The position numbers and the translations under genes were made by a program. Source: an uncultured Lachnospiraceae bacterium (GTDB lineage: Bacteria; Bacillota; Clostridia; Lachnospirales; Lachnospiraceae). From it: a stretch of DNA of 9,804 nt. Positions 1 to 5,926 of this stretch are shown here, one piece after another; within the stretch, counting starts at the first letter, position 1, and each line of letters begins with the position of its first letter. The DNA is taken from the NCBI GenBank assembly GCA_937885345.1, contig CAKZZH010000018.1:1-9804 (forward strand), read 5' to 3'. Below the pieces are notes generated by a model. That model searched no databases, was not told the DNA's origin, and saw only the letters and a program-made list of their open reading frames with translations.

Positions 1-41
1 CATCTCGACTGCCGTCTCGATGGGGATGCTCGTCAAACCTC

Positions 42-70
42 CGCTTGCGCGAGCGCAGCGTCCTTTTTCC
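42..70 (+). other. GC-rich stem-loop followed by a T-rich stretch
   Basis: Bases 42-45 (CGCT) pair with 57-60 (AGCG), and 47-49 pair with 54-56 around a four-base loop, with one bulged T at 46. Bases 61-70 are T-rich (TCCTTTTTCC). Read on the plus strand this could be a weak intrinsic terminator for a gene lying to the left. Read on the minus strand it would be the first hairpin of a transcript starting near base 69. The sequence does not decide between these. Confidence 0.35.
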
Positions 71-75
71 TCGCT

Positions 76-104
76 ATTATACCACATTTTTTTGTACAAT
101 TCCA
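76..104 (-). promoter_or_regulatory. Candidate leftward extended -10 promoter
   Basis: On the minus strand TATAAT lies at 81-76, preceded by TGG at 84-82, giving an extended -10. With a 17-base spacer the -35 would be TGGAAT (104-99), matching TTGACA at only three of six positions. Transcription would start near base 69 and leave the window through the GC-rich hairpin. It is back to back with the stronger plus-strand promoter. Its target gene is outside the window. Confidence 0.45.
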
Positions 105-120
105 TATTCTGTGATATAAT
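92..120 (+). promoter_or_regulatory. Sigma-A-type promoter of the MraY-like gene
   Basis: TTGTAC (92-97) and a perfect TATAAT (115-120) are separated by exactly 17 bases, and TGA at 112-114 makes an extended -10. The start of transcription would be near base 127, giving a leader of about 37 bases before the ATG at 164. The -35 lies inside the short palindrome TTGTACAA (92-99). Confidence 0.85.
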
Positions 121-163
121 ACGAGCGTTATTTAATCCTTATAAAATACAAAAGAGGAAAACT

Positions 164-1147
164 ATGTTTCATTTTATTTTTGCGAATAATCCCGCGGCTT
201 TTAATATAGCGTTCGGCGCAGGCGTTTTTATCACCTTTGCAGCAACGCTTTTCTTGTGTAATTTCGGAAAGAAATTTCTCCCTTCGGATCATGGTCGTGC
301 GTTTGCCGTAAACGGCCAACTTTCAAAGGGTAAGCCTCGCGGCGCGGGTATGATCTTTGTATTCATATTTGCGATATCGGCGCTCATATTCGTAGAATTT
401 ACCGTAGAAAATCTTATATATATCGTTCTTATTATGCTTGCCAGACTCTTCGGATATCTTGACGATCGTTCCAAGAAACCATGGAGCGACTACCTTAAAG
501 GTGCGCTCGATCTCGTGCTTTCCATAGCTGCTGCACTGACTTATGTTGCATATAACGGCACCACCGTTCATCTCTATGTTTTTGATGAAATATCTTTTAC
601 GATGCCGGTCGTTCCTTTTGTAATCCTTGCCGTAATACTTATCTGGGTAAGCGTAAATGTTACCAACTGCTCGGACGGCGTTGACGGCTTGTGCACCTCT
701 CTTTCGCTGGTCACACTTGTCAGTATATACGGTGTATGTAAATTCAATGCCATCACTTTCGGACTTGATTCTTCACAGACCACACATATGATCATTTTAT
801 TCTGCTCTACTCTTGCTGCATATCTGTGGTTTAACGCTCCTCCGAGTAAAATGCTTATGGGCGACGCGGGCTCACGCGCGATAGGATTCTTCATCGCACT
901 GCTCTGCCTTAAGACCGGAACACCTTTTGTATTCGTGCCCGTTGCCCTTGTACTCATCCTCGACGGAGGACTCGGACTTATTAAGATTTTCCTTCTGAGA
1001 TTTTTCAAGATCAAGATACTTGTAAACACGCGAACCCCTCTTCACGATCAGATGCGTAAAGTAAGAGGATGGTCTGATTCACAGGTTGTTTTCCGTTTTG
1101 TGATCGTTCAGGCGATCGTATCGGCTATATTTATTTTACTTCCGTAA
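164..1147 (+). CDS. MraY-like phospho-N-acetylmuramoyl-pentapeptide transferase
   Basis: A 327-residue, very hydrophobic protein of the polyprenyl-phosphate sugar-1-phosphate transferase superfamily (MraY/WecA/TagO). These integral membrane enzymes move a UDP-linked sugar phosphate onto undecaprenyl phosphate. Visible motifs: GKPRGAG (residues 56-62), the DD pair in GYLDDRSK (100-101), NVTNCSDGVDGL (165-176), LMGDAGS (231-237) and the C-terminal TPLHDQMRK (291-299) followed by GWSDSQVVFRF. The GWSxxQVVxRF tail is typical of MraY rather than WecA or TagO, but the usual HHH triad reads His294-Asp295-Gln296. The length is close to MraY. The start at 164 has an AGAGGAAA ribosome site a few bases upstream and follows a strong promoter; an upstream in-frame ATG at 20 lies before that promoter. 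The gene stands alone, not with mur genes. Family is sure; whether it makes lipid I or a different glycan intermediate is open. Confidence 0.82.
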   Translation: MFHFIFANNPAAFNIAFGAGVFITFAATLFLCNFGKKFLPSDHGRAFAVNGQLSKGKPRGAGMIFVFIFAISALIFVEFTVENLIYIVLIMLARLFGYLDDRSKKPWSDYLKGALDLVLSIAAALTYVAYNGTTVHLYVFDEISFTMPVVPFVILAVILIWVSVNVTNCSDGVDGLCTSLSLVTLVSIYGVCKFNAITFGLDSSQTTHMIILFCSTLAAYLWFNAPPSKMLMGDAGSRAIGFFIALLCLKTGTPFVFVPVALVLILDGGLGLIKIFLLRFFKIKILVNTRTPLHDQMRKVRGWSDSQVVFRFVIVQAIVSAIFILLP

Positions 1148-1170
1148 TACCGTATGATCGGAACGATGAT

Positions 1171-2091
1171 CTATTTAAGAAGCGCATCGTAAATATCACG
1201 CTTTGAAACGCCGCGGTCCTTGGCAACAAGCTTCATGGCCTCCTTGCGGTCATATCCGCGGCTTGTATACATTGCCATATGATCTTCAAGACTCATTTCA
1301 CTGAATGAATCCACTCTGCGTTTCTTAAGTTCTTCCTCATCCAGTCCCTGTATAACAAGAACATACTCTCCCTTAGGCTCATTGACAGAATAATATTCAA
1401 GAGCCTCTCCGATAGTTGTCCTAAATACATTTTCATGCTTTTTGGTAAGCTCCTTGCAGAGCGCGATGCGCCTGTCCTCACCCAGCGTCTCCTTCAGCCT
1501 GTTAAGAGTCTTGATAAGTCTGTGCGGCGCTTCATAGAGGATTATGGTTCTCGTCTCTTCCTTCAGATTATCCAGGATCTTTGCAAGCTGCGTGTTATCG
1601 GTTGGAAGAAAAGCTTCAAAAACAAATCTTCTTGTCGGCATTCCCGATATTATAAGCGCACTTATGCAGGCAGCAGGACCGGGAATCGCAGCCACTTCGA
1701 TCCCTGCTTCAATGCACTGTTTCACAAGCTCTTCGCCGGGGTCCGATATACCCGGAGTCCCGGCATCGGTAATAAGGGCGACCACCTCGCCCGCAAGCAT
1801 TTTATCGACAAGGACCTTGGCCTTGTCATATTTGTTGAATTCGTGGTAGCTGGTCATCGGCGTATCGATATTAAAATGATTAAGCAGCTTTATCGAATTA
1901 CGTGTATCCTCCGCCGCGATTATGTCCGCTTCCTTCATTATCCTGATTGCGCGAACCGGCATATCCTCGAGGTTTCCGATAGGCGTCGCACAAAGATATA
2001 AAATACCGCGGCCGGCAGCCGTGCGCTGCTTCTCGCCGCTCTCGCCCGAACTGTCTGTGCGGGCGTTTTCATTTTCTCTAATCTCGTCCAT
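1171..2091 (-). CDS. rsmI: 16S rRNA (cytidine-1402-2'-O)-methyltransferase RsmI
   Basis: RsmI (Bacillus YabC/YraL family) uses S-adenosylmethionine to 2'-O-methylate C1402 in the decoding centre of 16S rRNA. Signatures of the tetrapyrrole-methylase fold are clear: LYLCATPIGNLEDMP (residues 31-45), AAEDTR (59-64), LITDAGTPGISDPG (106-119), AAIPGPAA (134-141) and LYEAPHRL (185-192). A basic helical C-terminal segment (about 265-306) matches the small domain of the family. I place the start at 2091, giving 306 residues: the site AGGGAGG sits upstream (2110-2104), though at a rather long 12 bases. This leaves a polar 28-residue extension before the conserved core, while the upstream in-frame ATG at 2133 lacks comparable support. 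It overlaps the end of the trmN6-like gene by 14 bases, suggesting coupled translation. It is the last gene of the minus-strand run, and no terminator is visible after it. Confidence 0.93.
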   Translation of the reverse strand: MDEIRENENARTDSSGESGEKQRTAAGRGILYLCATPIGNLEDMPVRAIRIMKEADIIAAEDTRNSIKLLNHFNIDTPMTSYHEFNKYDKAKVLVDKMLAGEVVALITDAGTPGISDPGEELVKQCIEAGIEVAAIPGPAACISALIISGMPTRRFVFEAFLPTDNTQLAKILDNLKEETRTIILYEAPHRLIKTLNRLKETLGEDRRIALCKELTKKHENVFRTTIGEALEYYSVNEPKGEYVLVIQGLDEEELKKRRVDSFSEMSLEDHMAMYTSRGYDRKEAMKLVAKDRGVSKRDIYDALLK

Positions 2092-2866
2092 AGATATCGA
2101 GCACCTCCCTTGTGTATTCGCCCGGCTTGTCATAAGTGATAAGGGGCGGTTCGACGTTCAGTTGTATTTTGCCGCCGCGAACACCTTCTATAAGAACCAT
2201 AGTCGGCTTCTTGCCGGCAAAGGGCAGGACCATTCGCATACGCTTGGGTTCGATCTTATACTGCCTCATATAAACCATTATATCCACAAGCCGGTGAGGC
2301 CTGTGGATCAAATAGAACCTGCCGTTTGTTTTAAGAAGTCTGCCCGCTTCCCTTATAATGTCCTCAAGCGAGCAAAGGATTTCATGCCTTGCGATCGCTA
2401 CATTATCGCTGGGATTTATAAGCCCTCCGTTTTCGTTCATATACGGAGGATTGCAGGTTATAACATCAAAAGAAGCCCCGCCGAATAATGCGGAGGCCTC
2501 TTTTACATCTCCGCAGACCATATCCACGGAGTCCTCTATCTTGTTATATTCGATGCTTCTTCTTGCAAGGTCCACATTATCGGCAAGTATTTCAAGCCCT
2601 GTAAAATGCGTATCCACGCTCCTTAAAGACTCCGCTGCGCTAAACACGCCGCTCTCCGCCTTCTGTGTATATCTTGCCTTAAGAAGCATGGGAACAACAC
2701 CGTTGCCCGAACACATATCGAGCACTTTATCGCCCGGAAGCACGTTTGCATAATCACTCAGAAGCACTGCATCGATTCCGAAACAGAACAACCTGGTATT
2801 CTGAATTATTCTGTAGCCGCATCTTTGAAGATCGTCCAGACGTTCGTTATCCCCGAGATTAATCAT
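2078..2866 (-). CDS. trmN6: tRNA1(Val) A37 N6-methyltransferase (TrmN6/YabB type)
   Basis: A 262-residue class I S-adenosylmethionine methyltransferase. Motif I is VLDMCSGNGVVPMLL (48-62), the acidic end of motif II is GLEI (90-93), and the catalytic NPPY (139-142) marks an N6-adenine or amino methyltransferase. The N-terminal segment GYRIIQNTRLFCFGIDAVLL (17-36) is typical of the TrmN6/YabB family, which modifies A37 of tRNA-Val in Escherichia coli. Its place between ricT and rsmI equals that of yabB in Bacillus. The start at 2866 overlaps the ricT stop by eight bases (ATGATTAA) and has no strong ribosome site of its own, so translation is probably coupled. The frame stays open upstream to 3034, but that part lies over ricT. 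About 20 extra residues (67-87) separate motifs I and II. The exact tRNA substrate is inferred from homology. Confidence 0.85.
   Translation of the reverse strand: MINLGDNERLDDLQRCGYRIIQNTRLFCFGIDAVLLSDYANVLPGDKVLDMCSGNGVVPMLLKARYTQKAESGVFSAAESLRSVDTHFTGLEILADNVDLARRSIEYNKIEDSVDMVCGDVKEASALFGGASFDVITCNPPYMNENGGLINPSDNVAIARHEILCSLEDIIREAGRLLKTNGRFYLIHRPHRLVDIMVYMRQYKIEPKRMRMVLPFAGKKPTMVLIEGVRGGKIQLNVEPPLITYDKPGEYTREVLDIYGRD
2103..2110 (-). promoter_or_regulatory. Ribosome binding site supporting the rsmI start
   Basis: The minus strand reads AGGGAGGT from 2110 to 2103, inside the end of the preceding methyltransferase gene and 11-12 bases before the ATG at 2091. It favours that start over the in-frame ATG at 2133. 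The spacing is longer than usual. Confidence 0.6.
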
Positions 2867-3773
2867 CGTTAAGCTTTGATTTTCCTTCCTTGCGTTCAAG
2901 TTCCTCAAGCATTTTAACCTCTGCGTCATCCGCTGCTTCTTCTTTGTTAAAATGCTTTCTGTGAGGCTTGAATTTGAGTTCTTTAACCTTGTATTCCCTA
3001 CGCTCCTTGGTATCGCCTTCCTCAACGATGACATATACCAGCTGTCTTAAAACATTAACGGATTCAACCGTTCCGACAATTCCCTCGGGAGTAGTTACTT
3101 TATCATTAACATTGGGAAGAGTGCTGTTCAAATATTCGTAGGTATCTTCCTCGTTCTTAAGACAGCACATAAGTCTTCCGCACATACCCGAAATCTTGGT
3201 GGGATTGAGTGACAGACCCTGCTCCTTGGCCATCTTGATGGACACGGGAGCAAATTCCGACAGATATGCTTTACAGCACAGCTCTCTTCCGCATATTCCA
3301 AGGCCTCCGAGAATCTTGGTCTCATCCCTTACACCGATCTGTCTGAGCTCGATCCTTGTTCTGAACACAGCTGCCAGATCCTTAACGAGCTCTCTGAAAT
3401 CAACTCTTCCGTCTGCTGTAAAATAAAACAGAAGCTTGTTATTGTCAAAAGTATATTCCGCTTCGATAAGCTTCATCTCAAGCTCATGCTTGTGAATCTT
3501 CTCAAGACAGGTCTTGTACGCGGCCCTCTCTTTCTCGCGGTTCTCCTTAACATGCGCATCGTCCTCGGGCGTTGCGATCCTCATAACAGGCTTAAGCGGA
3601 AGAACAACTTTATCGTCTTCGACCTCTTTGTTACCGAGAACAACGCTGCCGTATTCGACGCCTCTGGCGGTCTCGACTATAACATGCTGTCCTCTGGAGA
3701 TCTCCATATCGAGCGGATCGAAATAATATATTTTACCCGCCTGACGAAATCTGACTCCTATTACCTTGATCAT
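2859..3773 (-). CDS. ricT: RicT (YaaT), PSP1-domain iron-sulfur protein
   Basis: A 304-residue PSP1-domain protein. In Bacillus, RicT (YaaT) joins RicA (YmcA) and RicF (YlbF) in a complex that carries [4Fe-4S] clusters, works with RNase Y in mRNA processing and affects sporulation, competence and biofilm formation. The diagnostic cysteines are present: GICGRELCC (Cys161, 166, 167) and GMCGRLMCC (Cys198, 203, 204). The core runs from VIGVRFRQAGKIYYFDP (4-20) to about 268, followed by a charged, probably disordered tail. The ATG at 3773 is preceded by AAGGAGA (3790-3784), placed inside the end of holB, and only five bases separate the two genes. The order holB-ricT-trmN6-rsmI matches Bacillus apart from the missing yabA and yazA. 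No other subunit of the complex is in this window. Confidence 0.93.
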   Translation of the reverse strand: MIKVIGVRFRQAGKIYYFDPLDMEISRGQHVIVETARGVEYGSVVLGNKEVEDDKVVLPLKPVMRIATPEDDAHVKENREKERAAYKTCLEKIHKHELEMKLIEAEYTFDNNKLLFYFTADGRVDFRELVKDLAAVFRTRIELRQIGVRDETKILGGLGICGRELCCKAYLSEFAPVSIKMAKEQGLSLNPTKISGMCGRLMCCLKNEEDTYEYLNSTLPNVNDKVTTPEGIVGTVESVNVLRQLVYVIVEEGDTKERREYKVKELKFKPHRKHFNKEEAADDAEVKMLEELERKEGKSKLNDD

Positions 3774-3778
3774 TATAA

Positions 3779-4774
3779 TTAATTCTCCTTGATAGTTAAA
3801 ATCATAAGCTTGATGGCCAGATCGAAATTAACATTGGCTCTGAGCCTCTGCTTTGCCTTCTCGCAGCCCTCAAGAATGGTCTCCACGCCCTCATATGAGC
3901 ATTTCTGCGCAATCTCACGTATTGCCTTTATCTCATCGCGAAAAATAAGCGCGTTCGGGTCCTTGGTGACCTTGAAGAGCAGAACATCCCTGTACCACAT
4001 CTCCATCATATCTATATAATCGCAGATGGTTACTTTATAATCCTGCACCTTGGCGATCTCATCGATTATATCGGATATGTCATATGTATAGACATTCTTA
4101 ACAAGCCTGAGAACATCGTCTCTTATCTTGGCAAATTCATTGGTCGTTACAAGGCTTATCGCTCTTCCGAGACATCCCTGGGAAAAAGCCGCGCATACCT
4201 TGGCTTCGTAATCCGGAATATGATAATTGGAAATAAGATATTCCGCGATTCTTCCTTCACGTATGGGCTTAAGATTAAGCACCATACATCTTGATATGAT
4301 CGTAGGAAGAAGTGCATCAAGATTATTGGTAAGGAGCATTATCACGCCATATTCAGGTGGCTCCTCAATGGTCTTAAGAAGCGCATTCTGAGCCTCGACA
4401 GTGAGGTTCTCACTGTTATCGATTATATATACTTTACGCCTGCCGTTATAAGGCTTGATCATAATGTCCTCGACAAGCTGTTCTCTTACAACATCCACAC
4501 CGATGCTTCCGTTGCTGCCGTCGGCGCGCTGAACCCATGTAAGATCGGGATTATTTCCGCTCTCGACCTGCTTACAGAATCTGCAGACTCCGCAGCCCTC
4601 GGCGATATCGTGCTCACACAGAAGCGTCTGAGCATAGGCAGTAGCCAGCAAGTTTTTGCCGGAGCCGTCCGCACCGCAGAAAATATAAGCCTGACTCACT
4701 TTACCGGAGCCGGCCATGGTCTTAAGCCTCTCGATTATCTCTTCATGTCCGAGTATTTTATCGTATAATGACAT
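3779..4774 (-). CDS. holB: DNA polymerase III delta-prime subunit
   Basis: HolB is the delta-prime subunit of the clamp loader, which opens the beta sliding clamp and places it on primed DNA. The 331 residues show the AAA+ layout: ILGHEEIIERL (7-17), a P-loop GADGSGKN (34-41), a four-cysteine zinc module (Cys53, 61, 64, 67), a Walker B-like VYIIDNSENL (115-124), ALLKTIEEPP (131-140) and the SRC sensor motif (161-163). The C-terminal half is helical and diverged, as is usual. The P-loop looks complete (GxxGxGK), so nucleotide binding cannot be excluded from sequence, although delta-prime usually does not act as an ATPase. The gene starts three bases after the yaaR stop with only a weak ribosome site, suggesting coupling. 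Confidence 0.93.
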   Translation of the reverse strand: MSLYDKILGHEEIIERLKTMAGSGKVSQAYIFCGADGSGKNLLATAYAQTLLCEHDIAEGCGVCRFCKQVESGNNPDLTWVQRADGSNGSIGVDVVREQLVEDIMIKPYNGRRKVYIIDNSENLTVEAQNALLKTIEEPPEYGVIMLLTNNLDALLPTIISRCMVLNLKPIREGRIAEYLISNYHIPDYEAKVCAAFSQGCLGRAISLVTTNEFAKIRDDVLRLVKNVYTYDISDIIDEIAKVQDYKVTICDYIDMMEMWYRDVLLFKVTKDPNALIFRDEIKAIREIAQKCSYEGVETILEGCEKAKQRLRANVNFDLAIKLMILTIKEN

Positions 4775-4777
4775 ATT

Positions 4778-5221
4778 CTACACCACAAGATCCAGGAGCA
4801 ACCCGTGAATCTCCCCCACTTTATCGAGAATCGCAAGATTATCCTTCTCATCCTTAACAAGCTCTGTTGCAAGATCGTCGAGGTTCTTATCTACAAGCTT
4901 AACGATTCCGTATACTCTGTGACGTCCCCTTCTATCAAGGAAATTCTCCCTTGAGAATTCATGGGAACGGTTCACCACTTCATTCATAAATTCCTTCACA
5001 AGGCTGCGATACCGCTTCATATCGGTGACATCCATGTGCTTGGCGATCTTCTCACCCTGCTCGGTGATCTGCGTCATAAGGTTGGTGAGCTTCTCCTGAA
5101 GCTCTGATTCCTCGATATTCGACACAAGCATGAACTTGAATGCGCCGTCACCGGTCTTCTCCGTTGCATTTGCCTGCGTCACCTGAGTTGTCTGTGTCAC
5201 CTCGTTGACTTTAAGCGCCAT
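4778..5221 (-). CDS. yaaR: YaaR family protein (DUF327)
   Basis: A 147-residue soluble, mostly helical protein. It matches the YaaR/DUF327 family by size, by the core ESELQEKLTNLMTQITEQG (38-56) and RSLVKEFMNEVV (72-83), by HEFSRENFLDRRGRHRVYGI (87-106), and by its place directly before holB as in Bacillus. No biochemical function is established for the family that I can cite; conserved linkage to holB and ricT is the main clue. The first 25 residues are rich in Thr, Gln and Ala and probably disordered. There is no signal peptide or membrane segment. The ATG at 5221 has a strong GGGGAGGG site five bases upstream (5234-5227). Confidence 0.88.
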   Translation of the reverse strand: MALKVNEVTQTTQVTQANATEKTGDGAFKFMLVSNIEESELQEKLTNLMTQITEQGEKIAKHMDVTDMKRYRSLVKEFMNEVVNRSHEFSRENFLDRRGRHRVYGIVKLVDKNLDDLATELVKDEKDNLAILDKVGEIHGLLLDLVV

Positions 5222-5233
5222 AATATCCCTCCC

Positions 5234-5247
5234 CGTGAATTATCACG
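5234..5247 (-). promoter_or_regulatory. Small inverted repeat touching the yaaR ribosome site
   Basis: CGTGA (5234-5238) and TCACG (5243-5247) form a perfect five-base-pair stem with a four-base loop, directly next to the GGGGAGGG site. In the transcript one arm ends where the ribosome site begins. It could affect access to that site, but the stem is short and this is only a possibility. Confidence 0.3.
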
Positions 5248-5265
5248 TAGCGACATTGCCCAAAT

Positions 5266-5294
5266 ATTATATCATAAATCAGATACAATATCAC
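5266..5294 (-). promoter_or_regulatory. Candidate internal promoter for yaaR-holB-ricT-trmN6-rsmI
   Basis: On the minus strand a perfect TATAAT (5271-5266) is preceded by TGA (5274-5272), the same TGATATAAT as in the promoter at 92-120. With a 17-base spacer the -35 is GTGATA (5294-5289), four of six matches to TTGACA. Transcription would start near 5259, about 38 bases before the yaaR ATG. The element lies mostly in the last codons of the kinase gene. Confidence 0.62.
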
Positions 5295-5862
5295 TCATTA
5301 TTTGCCCGATGCACGATTCCAATTCGTCATTGCGATATCTTTTATCGATTCCGGCCGCCTTAAGCGCCTCCTCGGAAAAATCCTTCTCATCTGCCAGGTA
5401 ACGCCTGCACATCTCCGCAATCTGCGGCTGTTGCTGCCTTTCCTCGCGCTCAAGCGCTCTTTTTATTCGCGTAACATCGTCCACCTCTATATATATCGGC
5501 ACGATATGCTCTTTTCCAAAGTATGCCCCGAATCTTTCATAGGCCTGCAGCGTTCCGATCACGATATAGCGCGCCTCTCCTTTGATATCGATCTGGCCGT
5601 CGTCAGCTGTAAAATAAGTCCAAAGACCTTTAACAGTATTATAATCACGACGCTCAATAATGTTGCCTGAACTTTCGAATTCTTCAAGGCCTTTTTCATC
5701 AGTGAAGTTGTAAGTGACGCCATCTGTCTCCCCCGCTCTCATAGGTCTGGTTGTATACATCACAACCGTTTGAAGATTAAGCCTCTCATCGGCCTTGATA
5801 CGCGAATAGATCGTATCCTTTCCGCTCGAGCTCTTGCCCATAATCATATATATCTTTGCCAT
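5272..5862 (-). CDS. Guanylate-kinase-like P-loop nucleotide kinase
   Basis: A 196-residue protein with a P-loop GKSSSGKDT (9-17) and the guanylate kinase signature TTRPMRAGETDGVTYNF (37-53), whose Arg, Tyr and acidic residues bind GMP in true guanylate kinases (GMP + ATP to GDP + ADP). Further matches are NIIERRDYN (67-75), the arginine-rich LEREERQQQPQIAEMCRRY (137-155) resembling the lid, and NDELE near the C-terminus. The P-loop differs from the usual GxSGxGKxT by having Ser in the second glycine position. It may be the cell's only Gmk or a diverged paralogue with another substrate. It starts 21 bases after the decarboxylase stop, in the same reading frame, with AGAGGA (5876-5871) eight bases before the ATG. 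It occupies the position that thymidylate kinase has in Bacillus. Confidence 0.8.
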   Translation of the reverse strand: MAKIYMIMGKSSSGKDTIYSRIKADERLNLQTVVMYTTRPMRAGETDGVTYNFTDEKGLEEFESSGNIIERRDYNTVKGLWTYFTADDGQIDIKGEARYIVIGTLQAYERFGAYFGKEHIVPIYIEVDDVTRIKRALEREERQQQPQIAEMCRRYLADEKDFSEEALKAAGIDKRYRNDELESCIGQIMSDIVSDL

Positions 5863-5879
5863 AAAATATTTCCTCTGCG

Positions 5880-5926
5880 CTCTCTATTCTCCCGGTATCT
5901 CCTGTACTCTCTGTTCTCCCGGTATC
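5880..5926. repeat. Near-perfect 27-base tandem duplication at a gene end
   Basis: Bases 5880-5899 and 5907-5926 are the same 20-mer apart from one base (A at 5886, G at 5913), with a period of 27, that is nine codons. The repeat lies at the 3' end of the decarboxylase gene and duplicates the residues IPGE. The single difference turns CAG (Gln) in one copy into the TAG stop in the other. Confidence 0.85.

Noticed and set aside
20..163. Upstream in-frame start at base 20 for the MraY-like gene
   Set aside because: It precedes the strong promoter at 92-120 and adds a stretch unrelated to the family. The ATG at 164 has its own ribosome site and fits MraY length.
574..1029. Minus-strand open frame opposite the MraY-like gene
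   Set aside because: Shadow of the membrane protein gene, with no ribosome site and no domain.
1148..1170. Bidirectional terminator between the convergent MraY-like and rsmI genes
   Set aside because: Only a four-base-pair ATCG/CGAT stem is present, with no T-run. No terminator can be supported.
1435..2488. Two plus-strand open frames (1435-2001 and 1922-2488) opposite rsmI and trmN6
   Set aside because: Both lie over conserved methyltransferase genes, and their translations are rich in basic residues and resemble no family I know.
2867..3034. N-terminal extension of the TrmN6-like frame to 3034
   Set aside because: The extra 56 residues lie wholly over the end of ricT and are rich in Lys, Ser and Asn without homology. 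The ATG at 2866 overlaps the ricT stop in the usual coupled way.
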